Notes under the pieces: model-generated
What the model saw: only the letters and a program-made list of their open reading frames with translations
The model's database searches: none
What the model was told of the DNA's origin: nothing
From: CAYWYR01 sp964462685
Lineage (GTDB): Bacteria > Bacteroidota > Ignavibacteria > Kapaibacteriales > UBA2268
Assembly (NCBI GenBank): GCA_964462685.1
Contig: CAYWYR010000001.1
Span: 147,974 to 211,973, forward strand
DNA length: 64,000 nucleotides
Direction: 5' to 3'
Program-made: the position numbers and the translations under genes
Part shown: one piece after another, positions 35,941 through 45,304 of the stretch
Numbering within the stretch: position 1 is the first letter of the stretch
Layout: each line of letters starts with the position of its first letter

Positions 35941-37473
35941 TTAATCTGCAGCGGCCACGCCTACCGCAGCCCTGATTCCGTCAGCTGCTGAGGAGACTAT
36001 GCCGCCTGAATAACCCGAACCTTCGCCCGCCATCCACAGATTGTCGAAACCATCGATCAACCCTTCCTTGGACCGCTTTACCTGTATAGGTGATGATGTT
36101 CTGGATTCCAGACCCATTAATATACCGTCTTCAAACCCTCTGATCTTCTTGGAAAAGTGTTTTAGTCCCATCTTCATGCTATCGACTATAGGCTTCGGAA
36201 AAAGATCGTAGAAATCTGCCGTTATCCTTGAAAATGGGTACGAGGAATCGGGGAAAACGGAGGTAGATTTACCCTCCAACAGATCAGAAGCCTTAATGGC
36301 AGGGGCTGAGTATCCATCCGCGTAGTCATAGAATTTCTTTTCCAGCTTACCAATCCAGTCCAAGGCTTCCATAGGCTCAATCTGTCTTCCGAGCAGATCG
36401 GGCAAGTATATACCTGCAACGATCGCCGAATTTGAATAAGGATAATTCCTCTTGTAGTTACTCATCCCGTTGACGATATTCGATTCTTTAGTAGGCGGTG
36501 CAGGTACAACCATGCCACCCGGGCACATACAAAATGAGTAAACGGGCAGCTTTGCGTCATTATAGGTAACTGAATAATCTGCAGCCTTTACGCCGGGTAA
36601 TTCTGGCTGTCGCCATTTTGCTTTGTTGATAAGCTCCTGTTTGTGTTCTATCCTAGCACCTATCGCAAAAGGTTTGCTAGCGAACACCGCACCAGCTTCA
36701 ATAAGCATTTTATACGTAGAATATGACGAGTGGCCTGGGGCAAAAACAAAATGATCCGCTTCGAAAATACCCTGCTCAGTATCTATCGAGACTACCTTTG
36801 AACCATTATGGTTTATACCAGTAACGGCTGTATCAAAATGAATTGTCCCCCCTTTTTCTATAAAACTTTTGCGTAGGTTTTTTGCGGTTTTAACCAGAAG
36901 GTTAGATCCGATATGTGGTTTTGATAAAAACCTGATCTCCTCTGGCGCGCCAGCTGTAATATACTGCTCGAATATCCAAGCCCTTTCCGCGGCTATTGAT
37001 TTTGTCCTTGAAGTCAGTTTCCCATCGGAAAAAGTACCGGCTCCGCCCTCTCCATAAGCATAGTTGGCTCTTTCGTTCAGAGGCCCGCCTTTTTCAAATG
37101 ATTTTACTTCTTTAATGCGTGTGAACACTTCGGGGCCGAGCTCAAATATAGTCACATCATATCCAGATTGAATACCGACCCAAGCCGCAAAAAAGCCTGC
37201 AGGGCCCGAGCCGACCACTGCCATTTTCCCACGGTCATTCTTATACTCAGGTAGCTCAAATGGTGGCTTTTCTTTGATAACATCTTTAATACTACCTGAT
37301 TCCACCAGTACCCGAGCTTGCCAATGGATATTCCTGTGCTGTCGTGCATCCAGGGACTGCTTATCTAAGGTATAGGTAAAATTATCGGTACCGATGGACT
37401 GTTTGATATGTTTTTTAACATCATCATCTGTATAGTCGGTAGGCAATTTCAAATCGAGGAATCTGTTACCCAT
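35941..37473 (-). CDS. FAD-dependent oxidoreductase (COG2509 type)
   Basis: About 510 residues. An N-terminal domain of about 90 residues precedes the dinucleotide-binding motif V-V-G-S-G-P-A-G-F-F-A-A. A later L-W-M-A-G-E-G-S-G-Y-S-G-G segment closes the FAD site. The central part contains C-M-C-P-G-G. The family is widespread and uncharacterised. The ATG at 37473 begins 2 nt after the stop of the upstream small membrane-protein gene on the same strand. Convergent with paralogue B. Confidence 0.88.
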   Translation of the reverse strand: MGNRFLDLKLPTDYTDDDVKKHIKQSIGTDNFTYTLDKQSLDARQHRNIHWQARVLVESGSIKDVIKEKPPFELPEYKNDRGKMAVVGSGPAGFFAAWVGIQSGYDVTIFELGPEVFTRIKEVKSFEKGGPLNERANYAYGEGGAGTFSDGKLTSRTKSIAAERAWIFEQYITAGAPEEIRFLSKPHIGSNLLVKTAKNLRKSFIEKGGTIHFDTAVTGINHNGSKVVSIDTEQGIFEADHFVFAPGHSSYSTYKMLIEAGAVFASKPFAIGARIEHKQELINKAKWRQPELPGVKAADYSVTYNDAKLPVYSFCMCPGGMVVPAPPTKESNIVNGMSNYKRNYPYSNSAIVAGIYLPDLLGRQIEPMEALDWIGKLEKKFYDYADGYSAPAIKASDLLEGKSTSVFPDSSYPFSRITADFYDLFPKPIVDSMKMGLKHFSKKIRGFEDGILMGLESRTSSPIQVKRSKEGLIDGFDNLWMAGEGSGYSGGIVSSAADGIRAAVGVAAAD

Positions 37474-37475
37474 TA

Positions 37476-37880
37476 TCAGTCCTCGTAAGTTTCGAATGGT
37501 TCCCAAGACAAGCCTTCACATGGAATATGCTGAGTAGATACGTGTTCATCGTACACTTGGCATAACTGTCCTTGCGGCTTGAAATGCCTACACGATCCGC
37601 ACAGGGTTTCCTCGCCCAGTTTTTTTACCCTGCCTTCAAATATCTTGTACTGAGTATAGCCTGGATATAATGCTATTAGCCAAATAACGAAAAGCCCTGC
37701 CCACCACTCATCAAAAAGTTGATATTCATAAATAATGAAAACCCATGCTATCAGCACAAGTGCAGCCCGGAGTATTACACCCCAGACTATTGAGCCTACC
37801 GTTATCACAGGTTCGGTGGTATCGTTTTCATACTCACCTCCCTGCCTGAACATCAGTAGGTCTATAAAACTGTTTATCAT
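37476..37880 (-). CDS. Small membrane protein with C-terminal Cys cluster
   Basis: A 134-residue protein with two hydrophobic segments (V-W-G-V-I-L-R-A-A-L-V-L-I-A and W-A-G-L-F-V-I-W-L-I-A). A cytoplasmic tail carries C-G-S-C-R-H-F-x6-L-C and one more C, a pattern that could bind a metal. No family recognised. It lies directly upstream of the FAD oxidoreductase gene, which may point to a shared redox task. Confidence 0.6.
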   Translation of the reverse strand: MINSFIDLLMFRQGGEYENDTTEPVITVGSIVWGVILRAALVLIAWVFIIYEYQLFDEWWAGLFVIWLIALYPGYTQYKIFEGRVKKLGEETLCGSCRHFKPQGQLCQVYDEHVSTQHIPCEGLSWEPFETYED

Positions 37881-37955
37881 ATCAACTATTAAGAAATTTT
37901 ATCTATATTCGCTTTGCTTTAATATTTCAGAACGTTATTTATATACTCTTTGTTG

Positions 37956-38819
37956 ATGAAAAAGTATCCAGAAGCATTCCTAATGCTGTTTCTGCTTTTT
38001 GTGCCCTTATTTATTAATGCCCAAGGTATAAGCGGGAGAAGTAATTATCCCAAAACGACTATGCAAGCATCCTCATTTCTCGGGTATGCAAGCTTTAACC
38101 CTGCCTATCTGTCCAATGTTAGTAGATTCAATATTGATCAATTCGATGAGAATAAGGATAGCTCTGCAGTATCAATTCCTATTTATATTATAGAGGCTGG
38201 CCAGAATATAGGCTATATCGGTATAAATGAACTGAATCCCAGTTTTGTTAACATTGCAGCTCTTGGGGATGGCTTCGGTATTGCATTAGGGGCTTCATCT
38301 GTATCTCACGATCTTTTTCAGGATATCACATTTAATATAACAGGGGCTTATAGCTTTACCCGCGATATATCCTTTGGGGCTTCTTATATGTATAGCCTTT
38401 TTTCCCCTCAAGGATATGAAAGCGTCGGAACCGGAGTACTGAACTTTTCAACAAGTTTAGTGATCGATGAAAACTCAACTGCTTATTTCGCCATGCACGA
38501 CGCGCTGGATGCAAGGCTATCGGAAAGCTTATCTGATTTTGTATCAGGGCGAGAGCTCTTTGCTGGATATGAATATATAGGTGATCGTTTCGGGGGAGGT
38601 ATAGAGTTTCAAGTCAATGAAGTTAGGGGCGGTGTGAATCCGTTTTTTTCGTTCTTCCCGATTGAAGAGCTAAGGATATATGCTATGGGTAGGTCTATCT
38701 CAAGATCGATCGCCATTGGATCTGCCATAAATTACCGGAATATTCTTGTAACTGGAGAAGTCATTTATTCAAATATGCTTGGTAGTGATTTATCCTTAAC
38801 ACTTGGCTATAGGTTTTGA
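37956..38819 (+). CDS. Outer-membrane beta-barrel-like protein, first of a pair
   Basis: About 287 residues with a signal peptide (A-F-L-M-L-F-L-L-F-V-P-L-F-I-N-A-Q). The mature part reads F-L-G-Y-A-S-F-N-P-A-Y-L, then alternating strands ending L-S-L-T-L-G-Y-R-F with a terminal Phe, the usual outer-membrane insertion signal. It resembles PorV/UPF0164-like barrels only loosely. The next gene overlaps it by 4 nt, so the two are expected together. Confidence 0.6.
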   Translation: MKKYPEAFLMLFLLFVPLFINAQGISGRSNYPKTTMQASSFLGYASFNPAYLSNVSRFNIDQFDENKDSSAVSIPIYIIEAGQNIGYIGINELNPSFVNIAALGDGFGIALGASSVSHDLFQDITFNITGAYSFTRDISFGASYMYSLFSPQGYESVGTGVLNFSTSLVIDENSTAYFAMHDALDARLSESLSDFVSGRELFAGYEYIGDRFGGGIEFQVNEVRGGVNPFFSFFPIEELRIYAMGRSISRSIAIGSAINYRNILVTGEVIYSNMLGSDLSLTLGYRF

Positions 38820-40843
38820 AATCCTCTAAAAATATAGTCATGAGTCTCATCTTCGCATTCTTTTTGCAACCGTCGGCTAGCATTAATGCCGAAGAAGGGA
38901 TCAGCTTAACTGAAGATATCCAGTTTGAGCTCCTATTAGAGCAAATAGCCAGAGATTACGGCCAGTCGGTAGATGCTGACCTCATTGAATATTATAACGA
39001 GAGAAAAATCAGCCGTACCGAAGGTAATATCGAAAAGATAGCTTCGCTTCCCTTTATTGATAGAGCTACTGCTATTGCGGTAGTATCAAATCCAAGTAAA
39101 ACAATCGATGAGCTTGCTGAACTATTGCTGCTTTCCAGAATTCAGGCTGATATTCTGAGATTTACCTTAATGCCAGTCGAAAGTAAAGAAAGACCATTAC
39201 AAGATAAAGAAGTTTCTGAACAGGTAGAAGATTCAGCAGAGTTCACAGCAGATTATAGACTTAGAGGAAGACACGAATTTGAAGAGAAAAGGGGGTTCCA
39301 GACTGGAAATTACCTCGGTGATCCGAATGATTATTATCAGAGGCTAACAATTGGATATGGTGATTTACAAGGTTCGATAATCACCTCAAAGGATGCCGGG
39401 GAAGCATCTTACTCCGACTTTATATCGGGAGGTATTGAATATTCAGGCGAATATGGAAATCTGATTATCGGCGATTATGTGAGGGAATGGGGCCAGGGAG
39501 CAATGACATGGAGGCTTTTCGGAAGTAGGAAAGGCGGCGAAACAGTATCTGCACCTTTCCGGAGCAGCAACAGAAGCAGGCAGAATACTAGTTCGATACC
39601 AGAAGGAGTGCTTCGGGGAGTAAGCGCCGACAGTGATATAAAAATCGATTCCAATAGTTATCTAAGGCTATCAAGTTGGTACTCAAATCAATTGCTCGAT
39701 GCCAATCTTACAGATAAGCAAGATATAAGCTCGATAGTAAACACGGGAATAAGAAGAACCGAAAATGATATAGAAAGAAAAAATACTCTTCAGGAGGAAC
39801 TTTTAGGTGCAAGTGCTGAATATGTTTTTTCTAACAATTCGCTCGGGGTTGCTTATCAAAGCATTGAATACGACTATCCGTTGAATACAAGTAGCTCTAA
39901 ATATTTCAGTGGCGAAAAAAATGATTTTCTGAGCTTGATAGGGGAGTTTGAGCTTTCAGATGGCTTTAGAAGTAATACCGAGTTTGTGTTATCAGGGCTG
40001 ACAACTGGCGGTGGTGATTCTGAACACTCAATTCTATCAAGTCTTCAATACAAATCACGCAACCATAGATATGTAATACATTTCAGATCGCTATCTGATA
40101 AATACCTGAATCCTTATGCCAACCCTTTCAGTGAATTTAGCGGTACTGCCGATGAGACAGGCCTCTACATCGGCTATCTTTTAAGGGTAAACGAAGAGAT
40201 TAATATATCAACCTTCTTGGATTTATTCCAGAGCAGTTCACCACGAACTACATCTAATATGCCTGTAAACGGTTGGGACTGGCTTTCGCAGATAAGCTAC
40301 AGGCCAGCAAAAAGCACAGAGATCATTATCCGAGGCAGGCTTGAAAGTAGATTCGACAAAGTAAACTTAGGCGATGGTTTACCAATCGATAATGAGTATT
40401 ACCGTATATCCGGCCGTTCCGATATTATAAAGAAGGTAAACCGCAATAACCGCTTGAGGCTCAGGGGTGAATACTCCGCGTTCGATCCACTTTCGTATGG
40501 GGAAGTAGGCGAGGGCTACCTTGTATCATTTGACTGGGATTCAGAACTACTTGACTGGTTACGGTTCGGCTTTAGGCATACTATCTATTCTACCGATGGA
40601 TTTGAATCAGCTATGTGGCAGTACGAGTATGTTTTTGCCGGGTATTCAACGGCGCCGGTTCTTTTCGGGCAAGGTAGCCGAACTACGTTAGAAATTTCGT
40701 TTGATCCATTAGAGGGCATGAGATTATCCGGCAGATACGCATTAGATACTAAAAGAGGAGATGACCCCTTCGGTAGTGGAAATGAAACGATTGACGGAAA
40801 TCAAAGAAGCAATATTATTTTTCAAGTTGATTATAACTTATGA
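38816..40843 (+). CDS. Secreted helix-hairpin-helix plus beta-barrel protein
   Basis: A 675-residue protein with a signal peptide. After it comes a helix-hairpin-helix-like segment (I-A-S-L-P-F-I-D-R-A-T-A-I-A-V-V ... L-L-S-R-I-Q-A-D-I-L; about 55-110). A long barrel-like part follows, rich in G-x-Y and W-x-x-G strands. The TTG start overlaps the preceding stop (TTGA); ATG at 38840 is an alternative but loses the positively charged signal n-region. ComEA-like HhH domains bind DNA; whether this does is unknown. Confidence 0.65.
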   Translation: MKSSKNIVMSLIFAFFLQPSASINAEEGISLTEDIQFELLLEQIARDYGQSVDADLIEYYNERKISRTEGNIEKIASLPFIDRATAIAVVSNPSKTIDELAELLLLSRIQADILRFTLMPVESKERPLQDKEVSEQVEDSAEFTADYRLRGRHEFEEKRGFQTGNYLGDPNDYYQRLTIGYGDLQGSIITSKDAGEASYSDFISGGIEYSGEYGNLIIGDYVREWGQGAMTWRLFGSRKGGETVSAPFRSSNRSRQNTSSIPEGVLRGVSADSDIKIDSNSYLRLSSWYSNQLLDANLTDKQDISSIVNTGIRRTENDIERKNTLQEELLGASAEYVFSNNSLGVAYQSIEYDYPLNTSSSKYFSGEKNDFLSLIGEFELSDGFRSNTEFVLSGLTTGGGDSEHSILSSLQYKSRNHRYVIHFRSLSDKYLNPYANPFSEFSGTADETGLYIGYLLRVNEEINISTFLDLFQSSSPRTTSNMPVNGWDWLSQISYRPAKSTEIIIRGRLESRFDKVNLGDGLPIDNEYYRISGRSDIIKKVNRNNRLRLRGEYSAFDPLSYGEVGEGYLVSFDWDSELLDWLRFGFRHTIYSTDGFESAMWQYEYVFAGYSTAPVLFGQGSRTTLEISFDPLEGMRLSGRYALDTKRGDDPFGSGNETIDGNQRSNIIFQVDYNL

Positions 40844-40968
40844 TTTAATATATGATGTTTACTCTCTCAAAATGAAATGATAGATCATTACGTTAGTAAT
40901 TGATATCTTAGATAAAATAAAAGGCGACTATATATGCCTACATTTCCAACTCGTTACAAAACAATAAG

Positions 40969-41361
40969 ATGAAAGATATATCACTATCAAAAATTACGAT
41001 TAGCAATGCCCAGTATTACGCATATCATGGTGTAAGAAAAGAAGAACAGAAGCTGGGGGGTAAATACCAAGTCGATCTCGAAATGTGGTATGACGCAAAA
41101 CCTGCCTTTATCAAAGATGATGTGAACTATGCTCTAAACTATGAAGAGGCAATGTTTTTGATATCGGAAGTGATCGGCAACGAACAGTATAATCTTATAG
41201 AGACTATTGCAAATGAGATATTGAATTCCGTGATGGAGAAATTCCATATATTGCATAAAGCAACAGTTAGGGTCCGAAAGCTCGCCGTACCTCTGCGCCG
41301 CACTATCGATCATGTAGAAGTAGAACAGACAGTCGAAAGAATACCTAAGGAAGAGGAATGA
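40969..41361 (+). CDS. folB: Dihydroneopterin aldolase FolB
   Basis: FolB converts 7,8-dihydroneopterin to 6-hydroxymethyl-dihydropterin and glycolaldehyde in folate synthesis. The catalytic loop Y-Y-A-Y-H-G-V-R-K-E-E-Q holds the Glu, and the C-terminal A-T-V-R-V-R-K-L-A-V-P holds the Lys base. At 130 residues it has normal length. It overlaps folK by 4 nt, so the two consecutive pathway enzymes are coupled. Confidence 0.93.
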   Translation: MKDISLSKITISNAQYYAYHGVRKEEQKLGGKYQVDLEMWYDAKPAFIKDDVNYALNYEEAMFLISEVIGNEQYNLIETIANEILNSVMEKFHILHKATVRVRKLAVPLRRTIDHVEVEQTVERIPKEEE

Positions 41362-41873
41362 AATATGATCACCGGCTAGCTAAACCCGGTACTTCATTTG
41401 TTCTGCTTTCTATTGGTTCCAATCTCGGGGATAAAGCTCAGAATATCGAAAATGCTTATGAATACCTGATATCGGCAGGTGTGCTTGAAAACGCTGTGAT
41501 GAGTTCTTTTTACGAAACTGAACCATTCGGCGTTTTAGAACAGGACTGGTTCCTTAATGCCGCCATCGCAGGCTCTACGAATCTCAATCCTTATGGCTTG
41601 TTGAAAGCCATTAAGGATATAGAATATAGCTGCGGCAGAGAAAAGCGGCAGCGCTGGCATGAAAGGGAAATGGATATCGATATTCTGCTTTTCGGCAATA
41701 CTGTCATGGACGAGGAAAAACTGAGGTTGCCGCACAGCCAAATGCATAAAAGACGCTTTGTGCTTGTACCTGCAAACGAGATATGCCCGGATATCATACA
41801 CCCTGTTTTTAATATGAAAGTATCGGATCTTTTGGAAGAATGCCCTGATCAGTCCGAGATCAGAATGTATTGA
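41358..41873 (+). CDS. folK: HPPK pyrophosphokinase FolK
   Basis: FolK transfers pyrophosphate from ATP to 6-hydroxymethyl-dihydropterin. Motifs are S-I-G-S-N-L-G-D-K, then R-x-x-R-W-x-x-R-x-M-D-I-D-I-L with the Mg2+ Asp pair, and L-P-H-S-Q-M-H-K-R-R-F-V-L-V-P. At 171 residues it has the standard length. A small hairpin without a T-run follows at 41877-41898. Confidence 0.95.
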   Translation: MKYDHRLAKPGTSFVLLSIGSNLGDKAQNIENAYEYLISAGVLENAVMSSFYETEPFGVLEQDWFLNAAIAGSTNLNPYGLLKAIKDIEYSCGREKRQRWHEREMDIDILLFGNTVMDEEKLRLPHSQMHKRRFVLVPANEICPDIIHPVFNMKVSDLLEECPDQSEIRMY

Positions 41874-41908
41874 AAACGGCTCTAATTTGAATGAGCCGAT
41901 AAAGAATA

Positions 41909-41939
41909 TTGTTTATCATATCAACCTTTTCTATTTTTG
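41909..41939 (+). promoter_or_regulatory. Bacteroidota-type promoter for the PpiD-like gene
   Basis: TTG at 41909-41911, 20 nt, and TATTTTTG at 41932-41939 match the consensus. Transcription would start near 41946, leaving a leader of about 126 nt before the ATG at 42072. Confidence 0.6.
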
Positions 41940-42071
41940 TAGCTTGCATTCGTTAGGGTTAGGCGATTGTTATCGTTGTGTTTTAGATCACAGAGATACA
42001 CATTCAACACTTATTACCTTGACCGATGTTTATTAATTAGCTATCAAACAGAACTAACTCTTAAGAATACG

Positions 42072-44279
42072 ATGGGAACATTCGAGAAAATCAGGCAACT
42101 TTCACCATGGGCGATGGGTATTTTCGCTTTCACTTTTATCGCTTTTATGATATTGGGTGATATCGGTTCTAGCACAAGTGGTATGGCCGGCCAGAATGAG
42201 AGGCAAGAGATAGCCCTTATTGACGGCGAACCAATCTATCTTGATGAATACGAGACTAAAATCAGGGAAATTTCCGATGCACAGAGAAGGAGCAATCCCG
42301 AAGGTGAGATCGATGATAATCTTATAAGAGCCACTGCTTGGCAACAACTCGTTGATCAGACTATAATCCGCAATCAAGCAAACGAGTTAGGATACTATGT
42401 AAGTAAGGATCCTGAGTATATTGAAATTATACGTGAAGAATTACTTGAGAATCCTCCGGCGGCCGTTAGGCAAGGTTTTGTTGATTCCCTTGGTAATTTT
42501 GATAGCGAGACTTACAGGAGACTGGTACAGTATTATGATACTGACGCTCAGGCTCAGGCCCAGCAGATAATCGATAGCGACCAATACACCGAAGAGCAGA
42601 AAAGACAGATTCTCCAGAGCATTCAGCAGCAAGTACAAAGCACTACTATGCAGATACTGAATGTTGAGAATATGACTATCCAGAATTTGCTTACATCTGG
42701 CCTTCAAAACGTTGTAAATGCAGCTGGCGGTGTTGTGTCTCCAACCTATGCTAAACAAAAGTATAAGATGGATAATTCTACTGCTGATGTGACTTTCATT
42801 ACATTCCCTGCATCATCTATCGCTGATGAAGAGGTAGAGATCGATGATAATGAAATGCTTGAATATTATAACAAGAATAAGCAGTTTTACGATAAGCCCG
42901 AGATGGCTAACGTTATATATGCAGTGTTCCCGATTTCACCTTCAACTGAAGATTTGCAGTCGAATGACAGAAAAATCAGCGATCTGACAAGCCGTTTACA
43001 GAACGCAGGTTCAGATTCTCTCAAAAAAGTTGTTTTCATGACTCAAAGACCGACAAATGTAGGCTATACTCTAATTAAAGACTTAGATGCCGATGCAGCT
43101 CGTTTTGTTGCTGATGCTGAAGTTGGCGAGATAGTTGGCCCTGCACGTCAGGCCAACGGTACTTTCTATTATATGGTTGATGATAGAAGAGAAGGTACAA
43201 ATGAAGTTGTTAAGGCAAAACATATTCTTGTTAATTTCAATGATAATAAGGATAGCGCTTTAGTTGTCGCCAAGGATATCAAAAACCAAGTAAATACTTC
43301 AAACTTCGCTGAAAAAGCACGCGAACTATCACAGGATCGTGGCTCTGCCAGAGCTGGTGGGGATTTGGGATACTTCGGTAAAAACCAGATGGTTCAGCCG
43401 TTTGAAGAGGCTGCTTTCGGTGCTTCCGAAGGTTCAATAGTAGGCCCTATTGAATCAAGCTTCGGTTACCATATTATCTACGTTGAGGATAAAACATCAG
43501 ATGAAGTATCTTACTCTTATATACAGTTTGAGCCTAAAGTAACTAAGAAAACCAAACAGATGATCGCTGCTAAAGCGAATTCTCTAATCCAGAGTCTGAA
43601 GAAAGGTGAGGCTTTTGATTCAACAGCTATCATGCTTGGGGCGAACATCAACACTCTTCCAAGACTTACACGCCAGCAGAAAGTCCTTGGAAGGCAGTCA
43701 ATCACCAATGACCTGTTTGAAAATGAAAGCGGTTATGTCACACCTGCTGTATTGGTTGACGGTCAAGGTTTTGTAGTCGCTCAGTTAATAAACAAAACTG
43801 AAGCTGGCCCCGCACCTTTCGAAACCGTTAAAAACGAGATCAGACCTAATCTGATTAAGCAGAAGAAAATGGAGATGCTTGCTGAAAAAGCTAATGATAT
43901 CTACAGCCAACTAAAAGACGAACCAGTTATTTCTGATGTTGCGGATATCGATCCAAGTCTACCTCTTAATAGTGCTACCGATGCCACCCTTAACGGTAAT
44001 ATACCTGGTGCGGGTAAGGATTTTGCTCTTTCCGGCGCTATAATGAGTGCTGAGATCGGTAAAATATCGGGGCCTGTTTATGGAAACAACGCACTTTATA
44101 TTATTCAGGTTACCGATCGTTATATCCCATCGGAAGAGCAGATAGAGGAAAACATGTCAACTTACTATGAGAATCTTGTCAATCAGCAAAAAAGCTCAAA
44201 TTTCTACCAGTGGTATTCTGACTACAAGACAAAGATGAACCTTGAAGATTACAGATCAAGAAACTACAGAGAATTCTGA
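42072..44279 (+). CDS. ppiD: PpiD-like membrane-anchored peptidyl-prolyl isomerase
   Basis: About 735 residues. An N-terminal anchor (W-A-M-G-I-F-A-F-T-F-I-A-F-M-I-L-G) precedes a SurA-N-like helical chaperone region. A parvulin domain (about 380-475) has V-K-A-K-H-I-L-V-N-F, A-G-G-D-L-G-Y-F and P-I-E-S-S-F-G-Y-H-I-I. A second, weaker isomerase-like region follows. PpiD helps fold proteins leaving the Sec channel. The ATG at 42072 is chosen because the preceding 35 codons lack family similarity and lie within the leader after the predicted promoter. Confidence 0.88.
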   Translation: MGTFEKIRQLSPWAMGIFAFTFIAFMILGDIGSSTSGMAGQNERQEIALIDGEPIYLDEYETKIREISDAQRRSNPEGEIDDNLIRATAWQQLVDQTIIRNQANELGYYVSKDPEYIEIIREELLENPPAAVRQGFVDSLGNFDSETYRRLVQYYDTDAQAQAQQIIDSDQYTEEQKRQILQSIQQQVQSTTMQILNVENMTIQNLLTSGLQNVVNAAGGVVSPTYAKQKYKMDNSTADVTFITFPASSIADEEVEIDDNEMLEYYNKNKQFYDKPEMANVIYAVFPISPSTEDLQSNDRKISDLTSRLQNAGSDSLKKVVFMTQRPTNVGYTLIKDLDADAARFVADAEVGEIVGPARQANGTFYYMVDDRREGTNEVVKAKHILVNFNDNKDSALVVAKDIKNQVNTSNFAEKARELSQDRGSARAGGDLGYFGKNQMVQPFEEAAFGASEGSIVGPIESSFGYHIIYVEDKTSDEVSYSYIQFEPKVTKKTKQMIAAKANSLIQSLKKGEAFDSTAIMLGANINTLPRLTRQQKVLGRQSITNDLFENESGYVTPAVLVDGQGFVVAQLINKTEAGPAPFETVKNEIRPNLIKQKKMEMLAEKANDIYSQLKDEPVISDVADIDPSLPLNSATDATLNGNIPGAGKDFALSGAIMSAEIGKISGPVYGNNALYIIQVTDRYIPSEEQIEENMSTYYENLVNQQKSSNFYQWYSDYKTKMNLEDYRSRNYREF

Positions 44280-44301
44280 TAAGGCATTAAAGTTTTAACT
44301 C

Positions 44302-44336
44302 AGCCCTGCTCTTTATGGTAAGTGCGGGGCTTTTTT
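44302..44336 (+). terminator. Terminator of the ppiD-like gene, touching the hpnC start codon
   Basis: AGCCCTGC pairs with GCGGGGCT (one G-T), followed by TTTTTT. The ATG of hpnC begins at 44339, only 2 nt after the U-tract, on the same strand. Confidence 0.8.
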
Positions 44337-44338
44337 AT

Positions 44339-45283
44339 ATGAAGCATAAAAAAGAAGATATACCAGACCTTGTGTCAGTGAATCCTAAACAGATGATCGC
44401 TGCTGACATTGATGATGCATATAAATTCTGCAAAAAGATCGCCCTAAGCCATTACGAGAATTTTCCAGTAGGTTCCATCCTTATCCCCAAAAAGAACAGG
44501 CCGTTTTTCTATGCTGTATATGCTTTCTCAAGATTAGGGGATGATATCGGCGATGAATATGACTTTCAGGATACCGAAAGAATAGATCTTTTAAACGAGC
44601 TATCATCATCATTAAGTTATGCATTTTCTTCAACTCATAAAACTACAAATCCTATACTTTCCGCGTTAGTTGAAACCCTTCTGATAAATCAGGTGGAAGT
44701 CGATACGCCACTTAGGCTATTGGAAGCATTCCGCCGTGATGTATATTTTAAACAGCCTGATACTTTAGAAGATATATACGACTACTGTCATTACTCCGCC
44801 AACCCCGTAGGCGAGCTTGTCTTGGGTATTTCGGGTGAGCTGAGATCAAACGATAGCGAAGACTTATTGATATTATCCGATAAAGTATGCACGGGTCTTC
44901 AGATGATTAACTTCTGGCAGGATATATCACGAGATATCAAGATCGGTAGAGTGTATATACCAAAACAAATGATGGAAGCGAAAGGTTTATCTTATTTGCC
45001 GAATCGAGATAGCCCCCTTGAAGATATAGAGGTGTTCGAAACCATAATTCAGGAGTTGACACTCATAACGCGAGGAATAATGGATGACGGCAAACTTATA
45101 ACCAAACGGATCCGTAACAGTAGATTAAGGGCGGAACTAAGCGCGATAATCAGTTCAGCGATGATTGTACTTGATAGATGTGCTATACTCGGCAGTCAAT
45201 TGCTTTTTGAGAGGCCTCAATTAAAAAAAACAGATATATTTAGAATACTTCCTAAAGTATCTGTAAATTTGTTAAGGGCATAA
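44339..45283 (+). CDS. hpnC: Squalene synthase HpnC-like
   Basis: About 314 residues, squalene/phytoene synthase family. The first Asp-rich motif reads D-D-I-G-D-E and the second D-I-S-R-D-I-K-I-G-R-V-Y-I-P. In characterised pathways HpnD makes presqualene diphosphate and HpnC turns it into hydroxysqualene, which HpnE reduces. Membership in the HpnC half is inferred from the partner gene 21 nt downstream. The start is the ATG at 44339; an upstream frame start would lie inside the terminator hairpin. HpnE is not in the window. Confidence 0.85.
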   Translation: MKHKKEDIPDLVSVNPKQMIAADIDDAYKFCKKIALSHYENFPVGSILIPKKNRPFFYAVYAFSRLGDDIGDEYDFQDTERIDLLNELSSSLSYAFSSTHKTTNPILSALVETLLINQVEVDTPLRLLEAFRRDVYFKQPDTLEDIYDYCHYSANPVGELVLGISGELRSNDSEDLLILSDKVCTGLQMINFWQDISRDIKIGRVYIPKQMMEAKGLSYLPNRDSPLEDIEVFETIIQELTLITRGIMDDGKLITKRIRNSRLRAELSAIISSAMIVLDRCAILGSQLLFERPQLKKTDIFRILPKVSVNLLRA

Positions 45284-45304
45284 GCGTCTTTGTAGATACA
45301 ACCT

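Noticed and set aside
41877..41898. Small hairpin (CGGCTC/GAGCCG) after folK
   Set aside because: No T-run follows, so an intrinsic terminator is not supported.
41967..42071. N-terminal extension of the PpiD-like protein
   Set aside because: The 35 extra codons have no family similarity and include part of the predicted transcript leader; the anchor segment follows the ATG at 42072.
44315..44338. Upstream start for hpnC inside the terminator
   Set aside because: The first eight codons would be encoded by the hairpin and T-run, and the conserved protein begins after the ATG at 44339.
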